Assembly (NCBI GenBank): GCA_038116915.1
Contig: JAYOEU010000005.1
Coordinates: forward strand, 1-53,704
DNA length: 53,704 nucleotides
DNA from: JADHLJ01 sp038116915
GTDB taxonomy: Bacteria > Pseudomonadota > Alphaproteobacteria > Thalassobaculales > Thalassobaculaceae
Reading direction: 5' to 3'
Shown here: positions 15,448 to 25,127 of the stretch, piece by piece
Numbering within the stretch: the first letter of the stretch is position 1
How the letters are laid out: the number at the start of each line of letters is the position of its first letter
Translations under genes and position numbers: made by a program
The notes under the pieces: model-generated
What the model was told of the DNA's origin: nothing
Database searches by the model: none
Seen by the model: the letters and a program-made list of their open reading frames with translations, nothing else

Positions 15448-16269
15448 ATGTCCGCATCCACGACGTTTACCATGCGCCAATTGCTTGAGGCGGGTGTCCA
15501 TTTCGGTCACCACACCCGGCGCTGGAACCCGAAGATGAGCCCCTATATCTATGGGGACCGCAACAACACCCACATTATCGATCTTCGCCAGTCCGTTCCG
15601 TTACTGCACCGCGCGCTGAACGCCGTGCGCGAGGTGACCGCTTCCGGCGGCCGGGTTTTGCTGGTCGGCACCAAGCGGCAGGCCGCCGAGACCATCGCCG
15701 AGACCGCCAAGAAGACCGGGCAGTACTATGTCAACCACCGCTGGCTGGGCGGAATGCTCACCAACTGGAAGACGATCTCCATCTCCATCAAGCGCCTGAA
15801 GGATCTGGATGAGCGTCTGGCCACCGATACCCAGGGGTTGACCAAGAAGGAACTGCTGAACCTGACGCGCGAACGCGACAAGCTGGAGCGCGCGCTGGGC
15901 GGCATCAAGGAAATGGGCGGGCTGCCGGATATCCTGTTCGTCATCGACACGAACAAGGAACAGCTTGCGATTCAGGAAGCCAACAAGCTCGGCATTCCGG
16001 TCGTCGCGATCCTGGACAGCAACTGCGATCCGGACGGCATCGAGTTTCCGGTGCCCGGCAACGACGACGCCATGCGTGCGATTTCGTTGTACTGCGAGCT
16101 TGTCGGCAATGCCGTGCTGACCGGCCTGCAAGCCGAAATGGTTGCGTCCGGCGCGGATATCGGTGCCTCCGAGGAGGTGCCGATGGAAGCTGGTCTGGAA
16201 GACGGCGGCGATGAAGCGCCCGTCGAGACCGAGGCAGCCGCCGAGGAAGAGCCCGCGGCCACCGCCTGA
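15448..16269 (+). CDS. rpsB: 30S ribosomal protein S2
   Basis: Small-subunit ribosomal protein of 273 residues. It begins MSASTTFTMRQLLEAGVHFG and contains the S2 signatures HHTRRWNPKM, IYGDRNNTHIIDL and PDILFVIDTNKEQLAI. The last ~35 residues are an Ala/Glu-rich acidic extension (beyond ADIGASEEVPMEA), common in alphaproteobacterial S2. It is the first gene of the rpsB-to-lpxB block; tsf follows after a 192-bp gap with two stem-loops. Confidence 0.98.
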   Translation: MSASTTFTMRQLLEAGVHFGHHTRRWNPKMSPYIYGDRNNTHIIDLRQSVPLLHRALNAVREVTASGGRVLLVGTKRQAAETIAETAKKTGQYYVNHRWLGGMLTNWKTISISIKRLKDLDERLATDTQGLTKKELLNLTRERDKLERALGGIKEMGGLPDILFVIDTNKEQLAIQEANKLGIPVVAILDSNCDPDGIEFPVPGNDDAMRAISLYCELVGNAVLTGLQAEMVASGADIGASEEVPMEAGLEDGGDEAPVETEAAAEEEPAATA

Positions 16270-16308
16270 AGGCGTGGCCCTCCCAAGGGGCTTGTGCTGA
16301 AATTTTCG

Positions 16309-16371
16309 CGGCCCGCTCGGGTATGACCGGGCCGGCAACACGGGCGGCGGCTGGCGTGAACGGCCGCCGCC
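16309..16371 (+). promoter_or_regulatory. Two tandem stem-loops between rpsB and tsf
   Basis: Stem 1 pairs CGGCCCG (16309-16315) with CGGGCCG (16328-16334). Stem 2 pairs GGCGGCGGC (16343-16351) with GCCGCCGCC (16363-16371). No T-tract follows. In other bacteria the rpsB-tsf spacer holds an attenuator that sets the S2:EF-Ts ratio, and these stems are candidates for the same job or for RNA processing. Confidence 0.4.
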
Positions 16372-16461
16372 ATTCATCGATAGAGCCGGGCAGGCGATCC
16401 GGCTCGGGTCACGCCGCGTTCCGCGACGCTCGGAGCGCGCAGAGATAGACGAGGAACTGAA

Positions 16462-17388
16462 ATGGCTGCTGTTACAGCTCAAATGGTGAAGACCCTGCGC
16501 GAAAAGACCGGCGCCGGCATGATGGATTGCAAGAAGGCGCTGGGCGAGACCGACGGCGATATCGAGGGCGCGGTTGACTGGCTGCGCAAGAAAGGGCTTT
16601 CCGCCGCCGCCAAGAAGGCCGGCCGCGTGGCCGCCGAGGGTGTCGTCGCCGTGGCGACCGGCCCGGGTACGGGCGCGATGATCGAGGTGAACTCGGAAAC
16701 CGATTTCGTGTCCCGAAATGCCGACTTCCAGGAATTCGCCGGCACGCTGGCGACGATGTCGCTTGAGACCGGCGACAATCTGGACGCGCTGAAGGCCAAG
16801 GCCTATCCAGGATCCGGGCGTACCGTCGAAGAGCAACTGACTCACAACATCGCCACCATCGGCGAGAACATGTCGCTGCGGCGCGCGGTTCGTCTCGATG
16901 TCGAGGGCGGCGCCGTAATTTCCTACATGCACAACGCGGTGGCGCCGGGCATCGGCAAGATCGGGGTGCTGGTCGGCCTGAAATCGTCGGCCGACGCGGA
17001 AACGCTCGAAGCGCTGGGTAAGCAACTGGCCATGCATGTCGCCGCGACCGCTCCGAAGAGCCTCAGCGTGGCGGATCTCGATCCGGCGGATGTCGAGCGC
17101 GAGAAGTCGATTCTCGTCGATCAGGCGAAAGCCTCCGGCCGGCCGCCGGAAATCATCGAGAAGATGGTTACCGGCCGTTTGCAGAAATTCTACCAGGAAG
17201 TGGTGCTGCTGGAGCAGACCTTCGTTATCGACAACGAAAGCAAGGTCGCCAAGGTGATCGAAAAGGCCGCCAAGGATGCCGGCGTGCCGATCGAGATGGT
17301 CGGATTCAAGCGCTTCAACCTGGGTGAGGGGATCGAGCGCGGCGAGACAGACTTCGCCGCCGAGGTTGCGGCAACCCTGAAGCATTGA
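16462..17388 (+). CDS. tsf: Elongation factor Ts
   Basis: Nucleotide exchange factor for EF-Tu, 308 residues, full length. The ATG follows a GAGGAA site. The N-terminal UBA-like module (VKTLREKTGAGMMDCKKAL) and the EF-Ts signature EVNSETDFVSRN are both intact, as is the C-terminal dimerisation part (KRFNLGEGIE). Sits between rpsB and pyrH as in most proteobacteria. Confidence 0.98.
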   Translation: MAAVTAQMVKTLREKTGAGMMDCKKALGETDGDIEGAVDWLRKKGLSAAAKKAGRVAAEGVVAVATGPGTGAMIEVNSETDFVSRNADFQEFAGTLATMSLETGDNLDALKAKAYPGSGRTVEEQLTHNIATIGENMSLRRAVRLDVEGGAVISYMHNAVAPGIGKIGVLVGLKSSADAETLEALGKQLAMHVAATAPKSLSVADLDPADVEREKSILVDQAKASGRPPEIIEKMVTGRLQKFYQEVVLLEQTFVIDNESKVAKVIEKAAKDAGVPIEMVGFKRFNLGEGIERGETDFAAEVAATLKH

Positions 17389-17431
17389 TACTCGGGGTAT
17401 AGCGGCGGGACTGACTGGACAGGGGATCGGC

Positions 17432-18193
17432 ATGACGGCAACGCGGAACACCGGCCCCAAGTCCCCATCCCTGAAATATCAACGGGTTCTACTGAAGATT
17501 TCCGGCGAAGCCCTGATGGGAGATCAGGGCTTCGGTCTCGATTCGGACGTGGTCACCCGGGTTGCCGGCGAGATCCGCACGGTCGTCGAGGCCGGCGCCG
17601 AGGTTTGCGTCGTCATAGGCGGGGGGAACATCTTCCGCGGTGTGTCCGTTGCCGCCCGTGGCATGGAACGCGCCACGGCCGACTATATGGGCATGCTGGC
17701 CACGGTGATGAACGCGCTGGCGATGCAAAGCGCGCTCGAAAGCCAGGGCGTGCCGACACGGGTACAGTCGGCGCTGCCGATTTCCGCCGTTTGCGAGCCC
17801 TATATTCGACGCCGCGCCGTGCGCCACATGGAGAAGAAACGGGTGGTGATCTTCGCTGCTGGAACCGGGAACCCGTTCTTCACCACCGATACCGCGGCCG
17901 CTCTCCGGGCGACGGAAATGGGCTGTGACGCGTTGCTCAAGGCGACCAAGGTTGACGGAGTCTACGACGCCGATCCCGAGAAGGTTCCGAACGCCGTCAG
18001 GTTCGACCGTTTAAGTTACATGGATGTTCTTTCGCGCGACCTGAAGGTCATGGATGCCTCGGCTATATCGCTCGCGCGCGAGAATCACATTCCGATTTTG
18101 GTCTTTTCGATACACAATACTGGTGCCTTTGCCGAAGTTATTGCCGGGCGGGGGCACTATACAATCATTGCCGAAGAGACAGCGAATGGCTGA
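17432..18193 (+). CDS. pyrH: UMP kinase
   Basis: Phosphorylates UMP to UDP, 253 residues, amino-acid-kinase fold. The start ATG 17432 has AGGGGA upstream. Landmarks: YQRVLLKISGEALMG, VCVVIGGGNIFRG, AAGTGNPFFTTDTAAALRA, LLKATKVDGVYDADP. The 3' end overlaps the frr start by 8 bp, implying coupled translation. Confidence 0.97.
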   Translation: MTATRNTGPKSPSLKYQRVLLKISGEALMGDQGFGLDSDVVTRVAGEIRTVVEAGAEVCVVIGGGNIFRGVSVAARGMERATADYMGMLATVMNALAMQSALESQGVPTRVQSALPISAVCEPYIRRRAVRHMEKKRVVIFAAGTGNPFFTTDTAAALRATEMGCDALLKATKVDGVYDADPEKVPNAVRFDRLSYMDVLSRDLKVMDASAISLARENHIPILVFSIHNTGAFAEVIAGRGHYTIIAEETANG

Positions 18194-18743
18194 ACTGGAT
18201 CTTGACGACATTGAACGCCGGATGGATGGCGCGGTAACCGCGCTGCACAAGGAGTTCGTGGGACTGCGGACCGGACGCGCCTCGACGCAGCTGCTCGATT
18301 CGATCATGGTCGACGCCTACGGCGCCTCGATGCCGCTGAACCAAGTGGCCACGATCAGCGTACCTGAACCACGCATGCTCTCGGTGCAGGTCTGGGACAA
18401 GGGCAACACCAAGGCGACGGAAAAGGCGATCCGGGAATCCGATCTCGGCCTCAATCCGCAGGTCGATGGCCAATTGCTGCGCATTCCACTGCCGGATCTT
18501 TCCGAGGAACGGCGCAAGGAACTTTCTCGGGTCGCCGCGAAATATGCCGAGGGTGCCCGCATCGCGGTCCGCAATGTGCGCCGCGACGGCATGGACGCCT
18601 TAAAAAAGATGGAGAAGGACAGCGAAATCGGTCAGGACGAGCGTCATCTCTATGAAGAGGAAATTCAAACCCTGACCGACTCCCATGTCGGAAAGATCGA
18701 CGAGGCCCTGTCATCCAAGGAAGCGGAGATCATGCAGGTCTAG
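18186..18743 (+). CDS. frr: Ribosome recycling factor
   Basis: Splits post-termination ribosomes together with EF-G; 185 residues, standard length. The start MAELDLDDIERRMDG overlaps the end of pyrH. The conserved LRTGRAS motif, the NQVATISVPEPR strand and the C-terminal helix region (VRNVRRDGMDALKKMEKD) are present. An upstream in-frame extension lies inside pyrH and is not used. Confidence 0.97.
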   Translation: MAELDLDDIERRMDGAVTALHKEFVGLRTGRASTQLLDSIMVDAYGASMPLNQVATISVPEPRMLSVQVWDKGNTKATEKAIRESDLGLNPQVDGQLLRIPLPDLSEERRKELSRVAAKYAEGARIAVRNVRRDGMDALKKMEKDSEIGQDERHLYEEEIQTLTDSHVGKIDEALSSKEAEIMQV

Positions 18744-18746
18744 AAT

Positions 18747-19475
18747 ATGGATCCGCAAATCGCACATGGATCGACGACCGTTCCCCGTCACGTCGCGATC
18801 ATCATGGACGGAAACGGACGGTGGGCGAGCGCACGGGGACTGCCGCGCGCCATCGGTCACAAATACGGCGCCGAAACCGTTCGCAAGACCGTCGAAGCCT
18901 CGATTGATCTCGGGATTGAATATCTGACGCTGTTCGGCTTTTCCTCGGAAAACTGGAACCGTCCCTTGGGCGAGGTCTCCGATCTGATGGGTCTGCTCCG
19001 CCGCTATCTCTCCAAGGAGATGGCGGAACTGCAAGCGCAGGGGGTGCGCATCCGGATCATCGGAGAACGCGAGCGGCTGGAGCCGGATATCGTCTCCCTC
19101 ATCGAGCAGTCGGAAAAGCTGACCGAAGGCAACACGACACTGAACCTGACCCTGGCGTTGAGCTATGGCGGTCGCAGCGCGATCGCGCTCGCCGCGCGCC
19201 GGATCGCCGAGCAGGTGCGCTCCGGGCTCCTGAAGCCGGATATGATCGGGGAAGAGCAGTTCGAGAGACATCTTGAAACCGTCGATCTGCCAGACCCGGA
19301 TCTGTTGATCCGGACGTCCGGGGAAAAGCGGATCTCGAATTTCATGCTCTGGGAATGCGCCTATTCCGAGTTCGTTTTCCTCGATACGCTTTGGCCGGAT
19401 TTCTCGCGCGATCAACTCGCCGAGGCGATTGCGGAATTCGGGCGCCGCAACCGCCGATACGGCTCCGCGGTCTAG
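18747..19475 (+). CDS. uppS: Undecaprenyl diphosphate synthase (cis-prenyltransferase)
   Basis: Makes the C55 carrier lipid for peptidoglycan and other cell-wall polymers; 242 residues. Motif MDGNGRWASARG carries the catalytic Asp and the substrate-binding Arg/Trp. Also LTLFGFSSENWNRP and the C-terminal DLLIRTSGEKRISNFMLWE motif. Starts 3 bp after frr and ends 2 bp before cdsA. Confidence 0.97.
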   Translation: MDPQIAHGSTTVPRHVAIIMDGNGRWASARGLPRAIGHKYGAETVRKTVEASIDLGIEYLTLFGFSSENWNRPLGEVSDLMGLLRRYLSKEMAELQAQGVRIRIIGERERLEPDIVSLIEQSEKLTEGNTTLNLTLALSYGGRSAIALAARRIAEQVRSGLLKPDMIGEEQFERHLETVDLPDPDLLIRTSGEKRISNFMLWECAYSEFVFLDTLWPDFSRDQLAEAIAEFGRRNRRYGSAV

Positions 19476-19477
19476 GA

Positions 19478-20335
19478 ATGTCGGACGGCGGAGCGGATCG
19501 GCGGACGATTCACGGAAATTTCCCCGGGCTATCCGGGAATCTGGCCCTGCGCGCGGTTTCGAGCGCCGTCATTCTGCCTCCCTTGGCGCTTATTCTGTAT
19601 CTCGGTGGCTGGTATTTCGTCCTCCTCGTGGCGCTGGTTGCCGGCGCCATGGCTTGGGAATGGACCAATGTCGCGTGTGGGGCCGCCGCAAGGGGCACTG
19701 CTCTTCTAGCCGCCGGCGTCTGCACGCTGATTGTAGCCGTTTCGCCATGGCTGGAGCTCGAGTTCCTGGGTGCCGCTCTGCTGCTGGCGATGGCGCTGGT
19801 ATTCTCTTGCACTTTGGTTACCCGGAATACGCGGCCGGTCTGGTCGATGGCGGGAATTGTGATCGCCTGTGTTCCATGCCTGTCGGCGATCGCGCTCCGC
19901 GGCGGCGAGACCGGCTCCGGATTGCTGCTCGTGTGTTGGCTCATTGCATCCGTCGCGGCGACGGATACGGGAGCCTATGCGGCGGGCAAATCGATCGGCG
20001 GACCGCGCCTGGCTCCGAGAATTAGCCCGAACAAGACCTGGGCCGGCCTGATCGGCGGAATGCTCTCCAGCGCGGCGGTCGGCGCCGTGTTTGCCACACT
20101 CGCCGATGGCGCGGAGTTATGGACGCTGACTGCTACCGGCGCCGCTATCGCGGTGGTCGCCCAGATCGGAGACCTTCTGGAATCGCTGTTCAAGCGTCGC
20201 TTCGGCGTGAAGGATTCGGGAACGCTGATCCCCGGGCATGGCGGAGTTCTCGATCGTTTGGACGGACATATGACGGTGATGACCGCCATGGCGATCCTCG
20301 TCATGGTCACGGGACAAACGCCGCTTTTGTGGTAG
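19478..20335 (+). CDS. cdsA: Phosphatidate cytidylyltransferase (CDP-diacylglycerol synthase)
   Basis: Integral membrane enzyme of 285 residues that makes CDP-diacylglycerol from phosphatidic acid and CTP. Around seven or eight hydrophobic helices. The C-terminal family signature is complete: KRRFGVKDSGTLIPGHGG followed by VLDRLDG. Earlier hallmarks are TDTGAYAAGKSIGG and ISPNKTWAG. Start ATG 19478 is 2 bp after the uppS stop; the longer frame upstream is within uppS. Confidence 0.95.
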   Translation: MSDGGADRRTIHGNFPGLSGNLALRAVSSAVILPPLALILYLGGWYFVLLVALVAGAMAWEWTNVACGAAARGTALLAAGVCTLIVAVSPWLELEFLGAALLLAMALVFSCTLVTRNTRPVWSMAGIVIACVPCLSAIALRGGETGSGLLLVCWLIASVAATDTGAYAAGKSIGGPRLAPRISPNKTWAGLIGGMLSSAAVGAVFATLADGAELWTLTATGAAIAVVAQIGDLLESLFKRRFGVKDSGTLIPGHGGVLDRLDGHMTVMTAMAILVMVTGQTPLLW

Positions 20336-20402
20336 TTTAGGCCAAAACCGGGTCATCAAAGACCTGGAGCGAAGAACAGATTGACCGTGGGGCGCCAAGG
20401 GA

Positions 20403-21611
20403 ATGAAGACGGTAACGGTGCTTGGATCGACCGGATCGATCGGATGCACGACTCTGCGGCTTCTGGAGAGCGATCCCGAGGCATTCCGGGTGGTCGCCCT
20501 GACGGCTGGGGCGAACTGGCGGCTCCTGGCCGAGCAGAGCCGTAGGGTCCGTCCGGAATTCATCGCCGTCGCGGACCCGCGCCATGCGGCAGACCTGAAG
20601 GCGGCGCTGGCCGATTTACCCATTGAGGTTGGCTCCGGACCGGACGCCTTGCTTGAGGCGGCGCGGCGTTCCGCCGAGTGGGTCATGGCCGGGATTGTCG
20701 GCGTCGCCGGATTGCCGCCGACCATCGAGGCGGTCCGCCGCGGCGCCACGGTGGCCTTCGCGAACAAGGAATGCCTGGTTTCCGCCGGATCCGTCATGCT
20801 GGACGAAGTCGCCCGTGCCGGCGCGACCTTGCTTCCGGCGGATTCCGAACACAATGCGATCTTCCAGGTGTTTGAGGAACGCAATCGGGAGGGGATCGAC
20901 CGGATCATCCTGACCGCGTCCGGCGGGCCGTTCCGGGACCTGACCTTGGCGGAAATGGAGCGCAAGACGCCGGCCGAGGCGCTGGCCCACCCGAACTGGG
21001 ACATGGGCCGAAAAATCTCCATCGATTCGGCAACCATGATGAACAAGGGGCTTGAGATCATCGAAGCCCATCACCTGTTCGCCATGCCGGAAGACCGGAT
21101 CGATGTTCTGGTGCATCCGCAATCCATCATTCACAGTCTGGTGGCGTATCGTGACGGCTCGGTTCTGGCGCAACTGGGAACGCCGGATATGGCGATACCG
21201 ATCGCCAATGTTCTCGCCTGGCCCCGGCGAATGGAAGTGTCCGGACGCCGGCTCGATCTGTCGGAAATCGCGAGTTTGAGCTTCGAGGCTCCCGATCCGA
21301 TTAGATTTCCGGCGCTGCGTCTCGCGCGGGAGGCCTTGAGGGCTGGCGGCGCGGCCGAATTGGTCCTGAATGCGGCAAATGAGATCGCTGTCGAAGCGTT
21401 TCTCGAAGGCCGCATCGGGTTTCTCGATATCGCCCGGACCGTCGAGGCGATGCTGACGGAATGTCCGGTTCCGACCCCCAAAACGATCGACGAAGTGCTG
21501 ATCTGTGACGCCGAAGCCAGACGCGCTACCCGCGAATGGCTCGACCGGTCCGGGACCGATCGGGGCCTTGGCGGAAAGGACCCGATTGCCTTAGCCGCCG
21601 CATCCCTCTAA
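20403..21611 (+). CDS. dxr: 1-deoxy-D-xylulose 5-phosphate reductoisomerase
   Basis: First committed step of the MEP isoprenoid pathway; 402 residues. NADPH loop VLGSTGSIGCTTL at the N-terminus, VAFANKECLVSAG, the metal-binding LPADSEHNAIFQ, the flexible-loop region (ILTASGGPFRDL, HPNWDMGRKISIDSATMMNKG) and LVHPQSIIHSLV are all present. It supplies the isoprenoid precursors used by the neighbouring UppS. Confidence 0.97.
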   Translation: MKTVTVLGSTGSIGCTTLRLLESDPEAFRVVALTAGANWRLLAEQSRRVRPEFIAVADPRHAADLKAALADLPIEVGSGPDALLEAARRSAEWVMAGIVGVAGLPPTIEAVRRGATVAFANKECLVSAGSVMLDEVARAGATLLPADSEHNAIFQVFEERNREGIDRIILTASGGPFRDLTLAEMERKTPAEALAHPNWDMGRKISIDSATMMNKGLEIIEAHHLFAMPEDRIDVLVHPQSIIHSLVAYRDGSVLAQLGTPDMAIPIANVLAWPRRMEVSGRRLDLSEIASLSFEAPDPIRFPALRLAREALRAGGAAELVLNAANEIAVEAFLEGRIGFLDIARTVEAMLTECPVPTPKTIDEVLICDAEARRATREWLDRSGTDRGLGGKDPIALAAASL

Positions 21612-21645
21612 ACAACCGCTACGGCTCGGAAAATACCGGAGACCC

Positions 21646-22779
21646 ATGGATCTGCTGATCATATTGAAGGACAACCTGCTGCCGTTTCTGGTGATCCTGA
21701 CGGCGCTGGTCTTCGTCCACGAAATGGGCCACTACCTGGTTGCCCGGTGGAACGGGGTGCGGGTCGAGGTGTTTTCGATCGGTTTCGGCCCTGAACTGTT
21801 CGGCTGGAACGATCGCGCCGGAACCCGTTGGCGTTTTTCCGCCGTGCCGCTCGGCGGGTACGTGAAGATGTTCGGCGACGCGGACGCCGCGAGCACGCCG
21901 GGCGCCGGTCTGGATGAGATGAGCGCGGACGAGAAGGCGGTCTCCTTCCACCACAAGCGTCTGGGGCAGCGCTCCGCCGTCGTGGCGGCCGGACCGGCGG
22001 CCAATTTTATTTTCGCCATCGTTCTGCTGGCCCTGCTCTATACGTTCGTTGGCCAGCGCTTCGCACCGCCGGTCATCTCGGAGGTCACCGCCAGCAGCGC
22101 GGCGGCGCGCGGCGGCCTGCAAGCCAATGACCGGGTGGTCCGGATCGGAAATACCGAGATCACCGCGTTTGACGAATTGCGTGCCATCGTCCTGCGAAGC
22201 GCCGATATACCGCTTGAATTCGTGGTTGAGCGCGACGGGCGGCTCACCACGCTCCTGATCCGCCCGGAGGCGGTCGAGGCGGAAAACGTCCTTGGGAAGA
22301 AGGAGATTCACGGCCGGCTGGGAGTGCGCGGCATTCCCGGGGAAATGGCCAAGCATGATCCTCTGACCGCAGTCTGGATGGCGGCGGCGGAAACCTGGTC
22401 GATGACCCTGCAGACACTGGAGGCGGTCGGGCAGATGTTCACAGGGAGCAGGGGAACCGATGAGCTTGGCGGGCCATTGCGTATTGCCCAGCTTTCGGGC
22501 ACGGTTGCGGATGCTGGCTGGGTATCGTCGATCTGGTTTACGGCCTTGCTGTCGATCAATCTCGGCCTGATCAATCTGTTCCCGATTCCGGTTCTGGATG
22601 GGGGCCATCTGGTGTTCTATCTGGCCGAGGGCATTCTCGGGCGCCCACTCAGCGAACGGATCCAGGAATTGGCATTCACGATCGGTTTCACCCTGGTGAT
22701 TGGGCTGATGCTGTTCGTTACCTGGAACGATATCGTGCAGCTCAAGGTTATCGAATTCTTAGGCTCGTTGTTCAGCTAG
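21646..22779 (+). CDS. rseP: RIP metalloprotease RseP (site-2 protease)
   Basis: Intramembrane zinc protease, 377 residues. Active-site HEMGH in FVHEMGHYLVARWNG of the first transmembrane segment and the third-ligand motif FPIPVLDGGHLVFY in the third. One PDZ domain (about residues 130-205; PVISEVTASSAAARGGL), the usual alphaproteobacterial form. In the family it cleaves anti-sigma factors and signal-peptide remnants. It lies directly upstream of bamA, as is common. Confidence 0.96.
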   Translation: MDLLIILKDNLLPFLVILTALVFVHEMGHYLVARWNGVRVEVFSIGFGPELFGWNDRAGTRWRFSAVPLGGYVKMFGDADAASTPGAGLDEMSADEKAVSFHHKRLGQRSAVVAAGPAANFIFAIVLLALLYTFVGQRFAPPVISEVTASSAAARGGLQANDRVVRIGNTEITAFDELRAIVLRSADIPLEFVVERDGRLTTLLIRPEAVEAENVLGKKEIHGRLGVRGIPGEMAKHDPLTAVWMAAAETWSMTLQTLEAVGQMFTGSRGTDELGGPLRIAQLSGTVADAGWVSSIWFTALLSINLGLINLFPIPVLDGGHLVFYLAEGILGRPLSERIQELAFTIGFTLVIGLMLFVTWNDIVQLKVIEFLGSLFS

Positions 22780-22795
22780 GGGCGTGGCGCGGAAT

Positions 22796-25120
22796 ATGAC
22801 GGCATCGGATTTCGCGAACGCCCGGCGCGGCGCATATCTCACCGCCGTGCAGCGGGTTGTGCTGGTGGCATTGCTGTTCTGTGCCGCGTTGGTGGGGCAG
22901 GCGTCATGGTCGCCGGCCGCCGCGCAAGGCGGCAACATCGAATCCATTGTCGTGACCGGGTCCCAGCGGATCGATCCGCAGACGGTTCAGTCCTATCTGC
23001 TTGTCGTGCCTGGGGACAGCTTTGAATCCGACCGCTTGGACCGTTCGCTCAAGGCATTGTTCGGCACCGGTCTTTTCGCCGATGTCACCATGCGCCGCGA
23101 AGGGTCCACCCTGGTGGTCGCCGTGGTCGAGAACCCGGTCATCAACCGGGTTGCCTTTGAAGGCAATAACCGTATCGAGACCGAGGATCTGCAGCGCGAA
23201 ATTCAGGCGCGCCCGCGGCTGGTCTTTACCCGCACCAAGGTTCAGCAGGATGTACAGCGGATTCTCGACGTCTACCGACTGAGCGGCCGTTTTGCCACCG
23301 AGGTTCAGCCCAAGGTCATCCAGTTGGAGCAGAACCGCGTGGATCTGGTTTTCGAGATCAATGAGGGCCCGCTTAACCGGATCCGAGGGCTCTCCTTCAT
23401 CGGCAATCGCAAATTTTCGGATTCGGACCTGAAGGATGTCATCAAGACCAAGGAATATGCCTTCTGGCGCCTGCTTACCACGACGGATACCTATGATCCC
23501 GACCGGCTGAGCTTCGACCGGGAATTGTTGCGGCGGTTTTATCTGAAGAACGGCTATGTCGATTTCAAGGTGGTGTCCGCCGTCGCCGAGCTGACTCCGG
23601 ACAAGGAGGATTTCGTCGTCACCTTCACCGTGGAAGAAGGCCCTCGCTACAAGATCGGCAAGGTTGACCTCGAAGTCGATCTGAAACGGGTGACCAGGGA
23701 AAGCCTGCTGCCCCTGATCACCCTGATCCCCGAGGAATGGTACGACGCCAACGAGGTCGATACCTCCATCGACCAGCTTACCGATCAGTTGGGTACGCTC
23801 GGCTATGCGTTCGTCAACATCCGGCCCAAGGTCAATCAGCGCCGCGAGGATCTTGCCGTCGACGTCACGTTCCAGGTCTCCGAAGGCGACCGGGTCTATG
23901 TGGAACGCATTGATATCGAAGGTAATGTGCGCACTTTGGACGAAGTGATACGGCGGGAATTTCAGCTTGCCGAGGGTGATGCGTTCAATACCTCGAAACT
24001 GCGCCGCTCGAAACGGCGGATCGGCAATCTCGGCTTCTTCAAGACAGCGAAGGTAACGAACGTCGAGGGCAGTGCTCCCGACAAGACCGTGATCAAGGTC
24101 GCGGTCGAGGAGCAGTCAACCGGTCAGGTGTCGCTCGGCGTCGGGTTTTCATCCCTGGACGGCGCGCTCGGTGATATCGGCATCCGGGAGCGTAATCTGC
24201 TCGGCCGTGGTCAGGATCTGAGCTTCCGGTTTCAGGGATCGGCCAAGCGGCAGGAGTTCGATATCGGCTTCACCGAGCCGTATTTCCTGAACCGCGATGT
24301 CGAGGCCGGCGTGGATCTGTTTCAGATTACCCGGGACCGGCAGTCCGACAGTTCCTTCGATGAGCGCAAGGCGGGCGGTGCGTTGCGCCTGGAATACACC
24401 CTGGCGCCGGACTTGCGGCAGGGGCTTCGGTATCAGCTCAAGCAGACGGAAATCCGCAACGTCAAGGCCGAGGCGTCGCGATTCATTCGCGACCAGCAGG
24501 GTAAGACGACGGTCTCGCAGGTCAGCCAGACTCTGAGCTACGACAAGCGCGACAACCGCAACGATCCGACCAAGGGGTACGTCGTCAGCTTCACGACGGA
24601 TTTCGCGGGCCTTGGCGGGGATACGCGGCTTGTTCGCGGGCGTCTGAAAAGCGGGTATTACATCCCGGTGCTCGAGGACAAGGTGCTGAGCTTCCTGTTT
24701 GACGGAGGCCATGTCCTGGGACTGGGAGAGGATGTCGGGATCGCCGAACGGTTCTTCATCGGCGGTCAGCAGTTCCGGGGTTTCGCGACCTCCGGCATCG
24801 GTCCGCGCGATATCAATACGTCGGATTCCCTGGGCGGCAATACCTTCTATGTCGGGACCGCGGAGTTCTCGTTTCCGATCGGTCTGCCGGACGATTTAGG
24901 CTTCAAGGCGTCGGTATTCACGGATTTCGGCAGTTTGTGGAACATCGACAGCAAAGGATCGGATATATTCGATTCCAGTGCGATCCGGGTTACGGCGGGC
25001 GCGGGCCTGGGATGGTCCACGGCATTCGGCCTGATCAGGATCGATTTGGCTTCGGCTTTGGTGAAAGAGAGCAGGGATGAAACCGAGTTCCTACGCTTCA
25101 GTTTCGGCACACGGTTCTGA
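22796..25120 (+). CDS. bamA: Outer-membrane protein assembly factor BamA
   Basis: About 774 residues. Signal peptide ends near SPAAAQGG, followed by five POTRA repeats (roughly residues 20-420; first begins IESIVVTGSQRIDPQTV) and the 16-stranded Omp85 barrel (FSSLDGALGDIGIRERNLLGRG onward in pieces), ending in FSFGTRF with the terminal Phe. A barrel-loop motif RGF is seen in GGQQFRGFATSG. The start could instead be GTG at 22784, four codons earlier. It folds other outer-membrane barrels, presumably including the Slam-like protein at 5997-7496. Confidence 0.97.
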   Translation: MTASDFANARRGAYLTAVQRVVLVALLFCAALVGQASWSPAAAQGGNIESIVVTGSQRIDPQTVQSYLLVVPGDSFESDRLDRSLKALFGTGLFADVTMRREGSTLVVAVVENPVINRVAFEGNNRIETEDLQREIQARPRLVFTRTKVQQDVQRILDVYRLSGRFATEVQPKVIQLEQNRVDLVFEINEGPLNRIRGLSFIGNRKFSDSDLKDVIKTKEYAFWRLLTTTDTYDPDRLSFDRELLRRFYLKNGYVDFKVVSAVAELTPDKEDFVVTFTVEEGPRYKIGKVDLEVDLKRVTRESLLPLITLIPEEWYDANEVDTSIDQLTDQLGTLGYAFVNIRPKVNQRREDLAVDVTFQVSEGDRVYVERIDIEGNVRTLDEVIRREFQLAEGDAFNTSKLRRSKRRIGNLGFFKTAKVTNVEGSAPDKTVIKVAVEEQSTGQVSLGVGFSSLDGALGDIGIRERNLLGRGQDLSFRFQGSAKRQEFDIGFTEPYFLNRDVEAGVDLFQITRDRQSDSSFDERKAGGALRLEYTLAPDLRQGLRYQLKQTEIRNVKAEASRFIRDQQGKTTVSQVSQTLSYDKRDNRNDPTKGYVVSFTTDFAGLGGDTRLVRGRLKSGYYIPVLEDKVLSFLFDGGHVLGLGEDVGIAERFFIGGQQFRGFATSGIGPRDINTSDSLGGNTFYVGTAEFSFPIGLPDDLGFKASVFTDFGSLWNIDSKGSDIFDSSAIRVTAGAGLGWSTAFGLIRIDLASALVKESRDETEFLRFSFGTRF

Positions 25121-25127
25121 GCGCAAG

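Noticed and set aside
15601..17460. 619-codon antisense open frame across rpsB and tsf
   Set aside because: Shadow of two certain genes in G+C-rich DNA; no family features.
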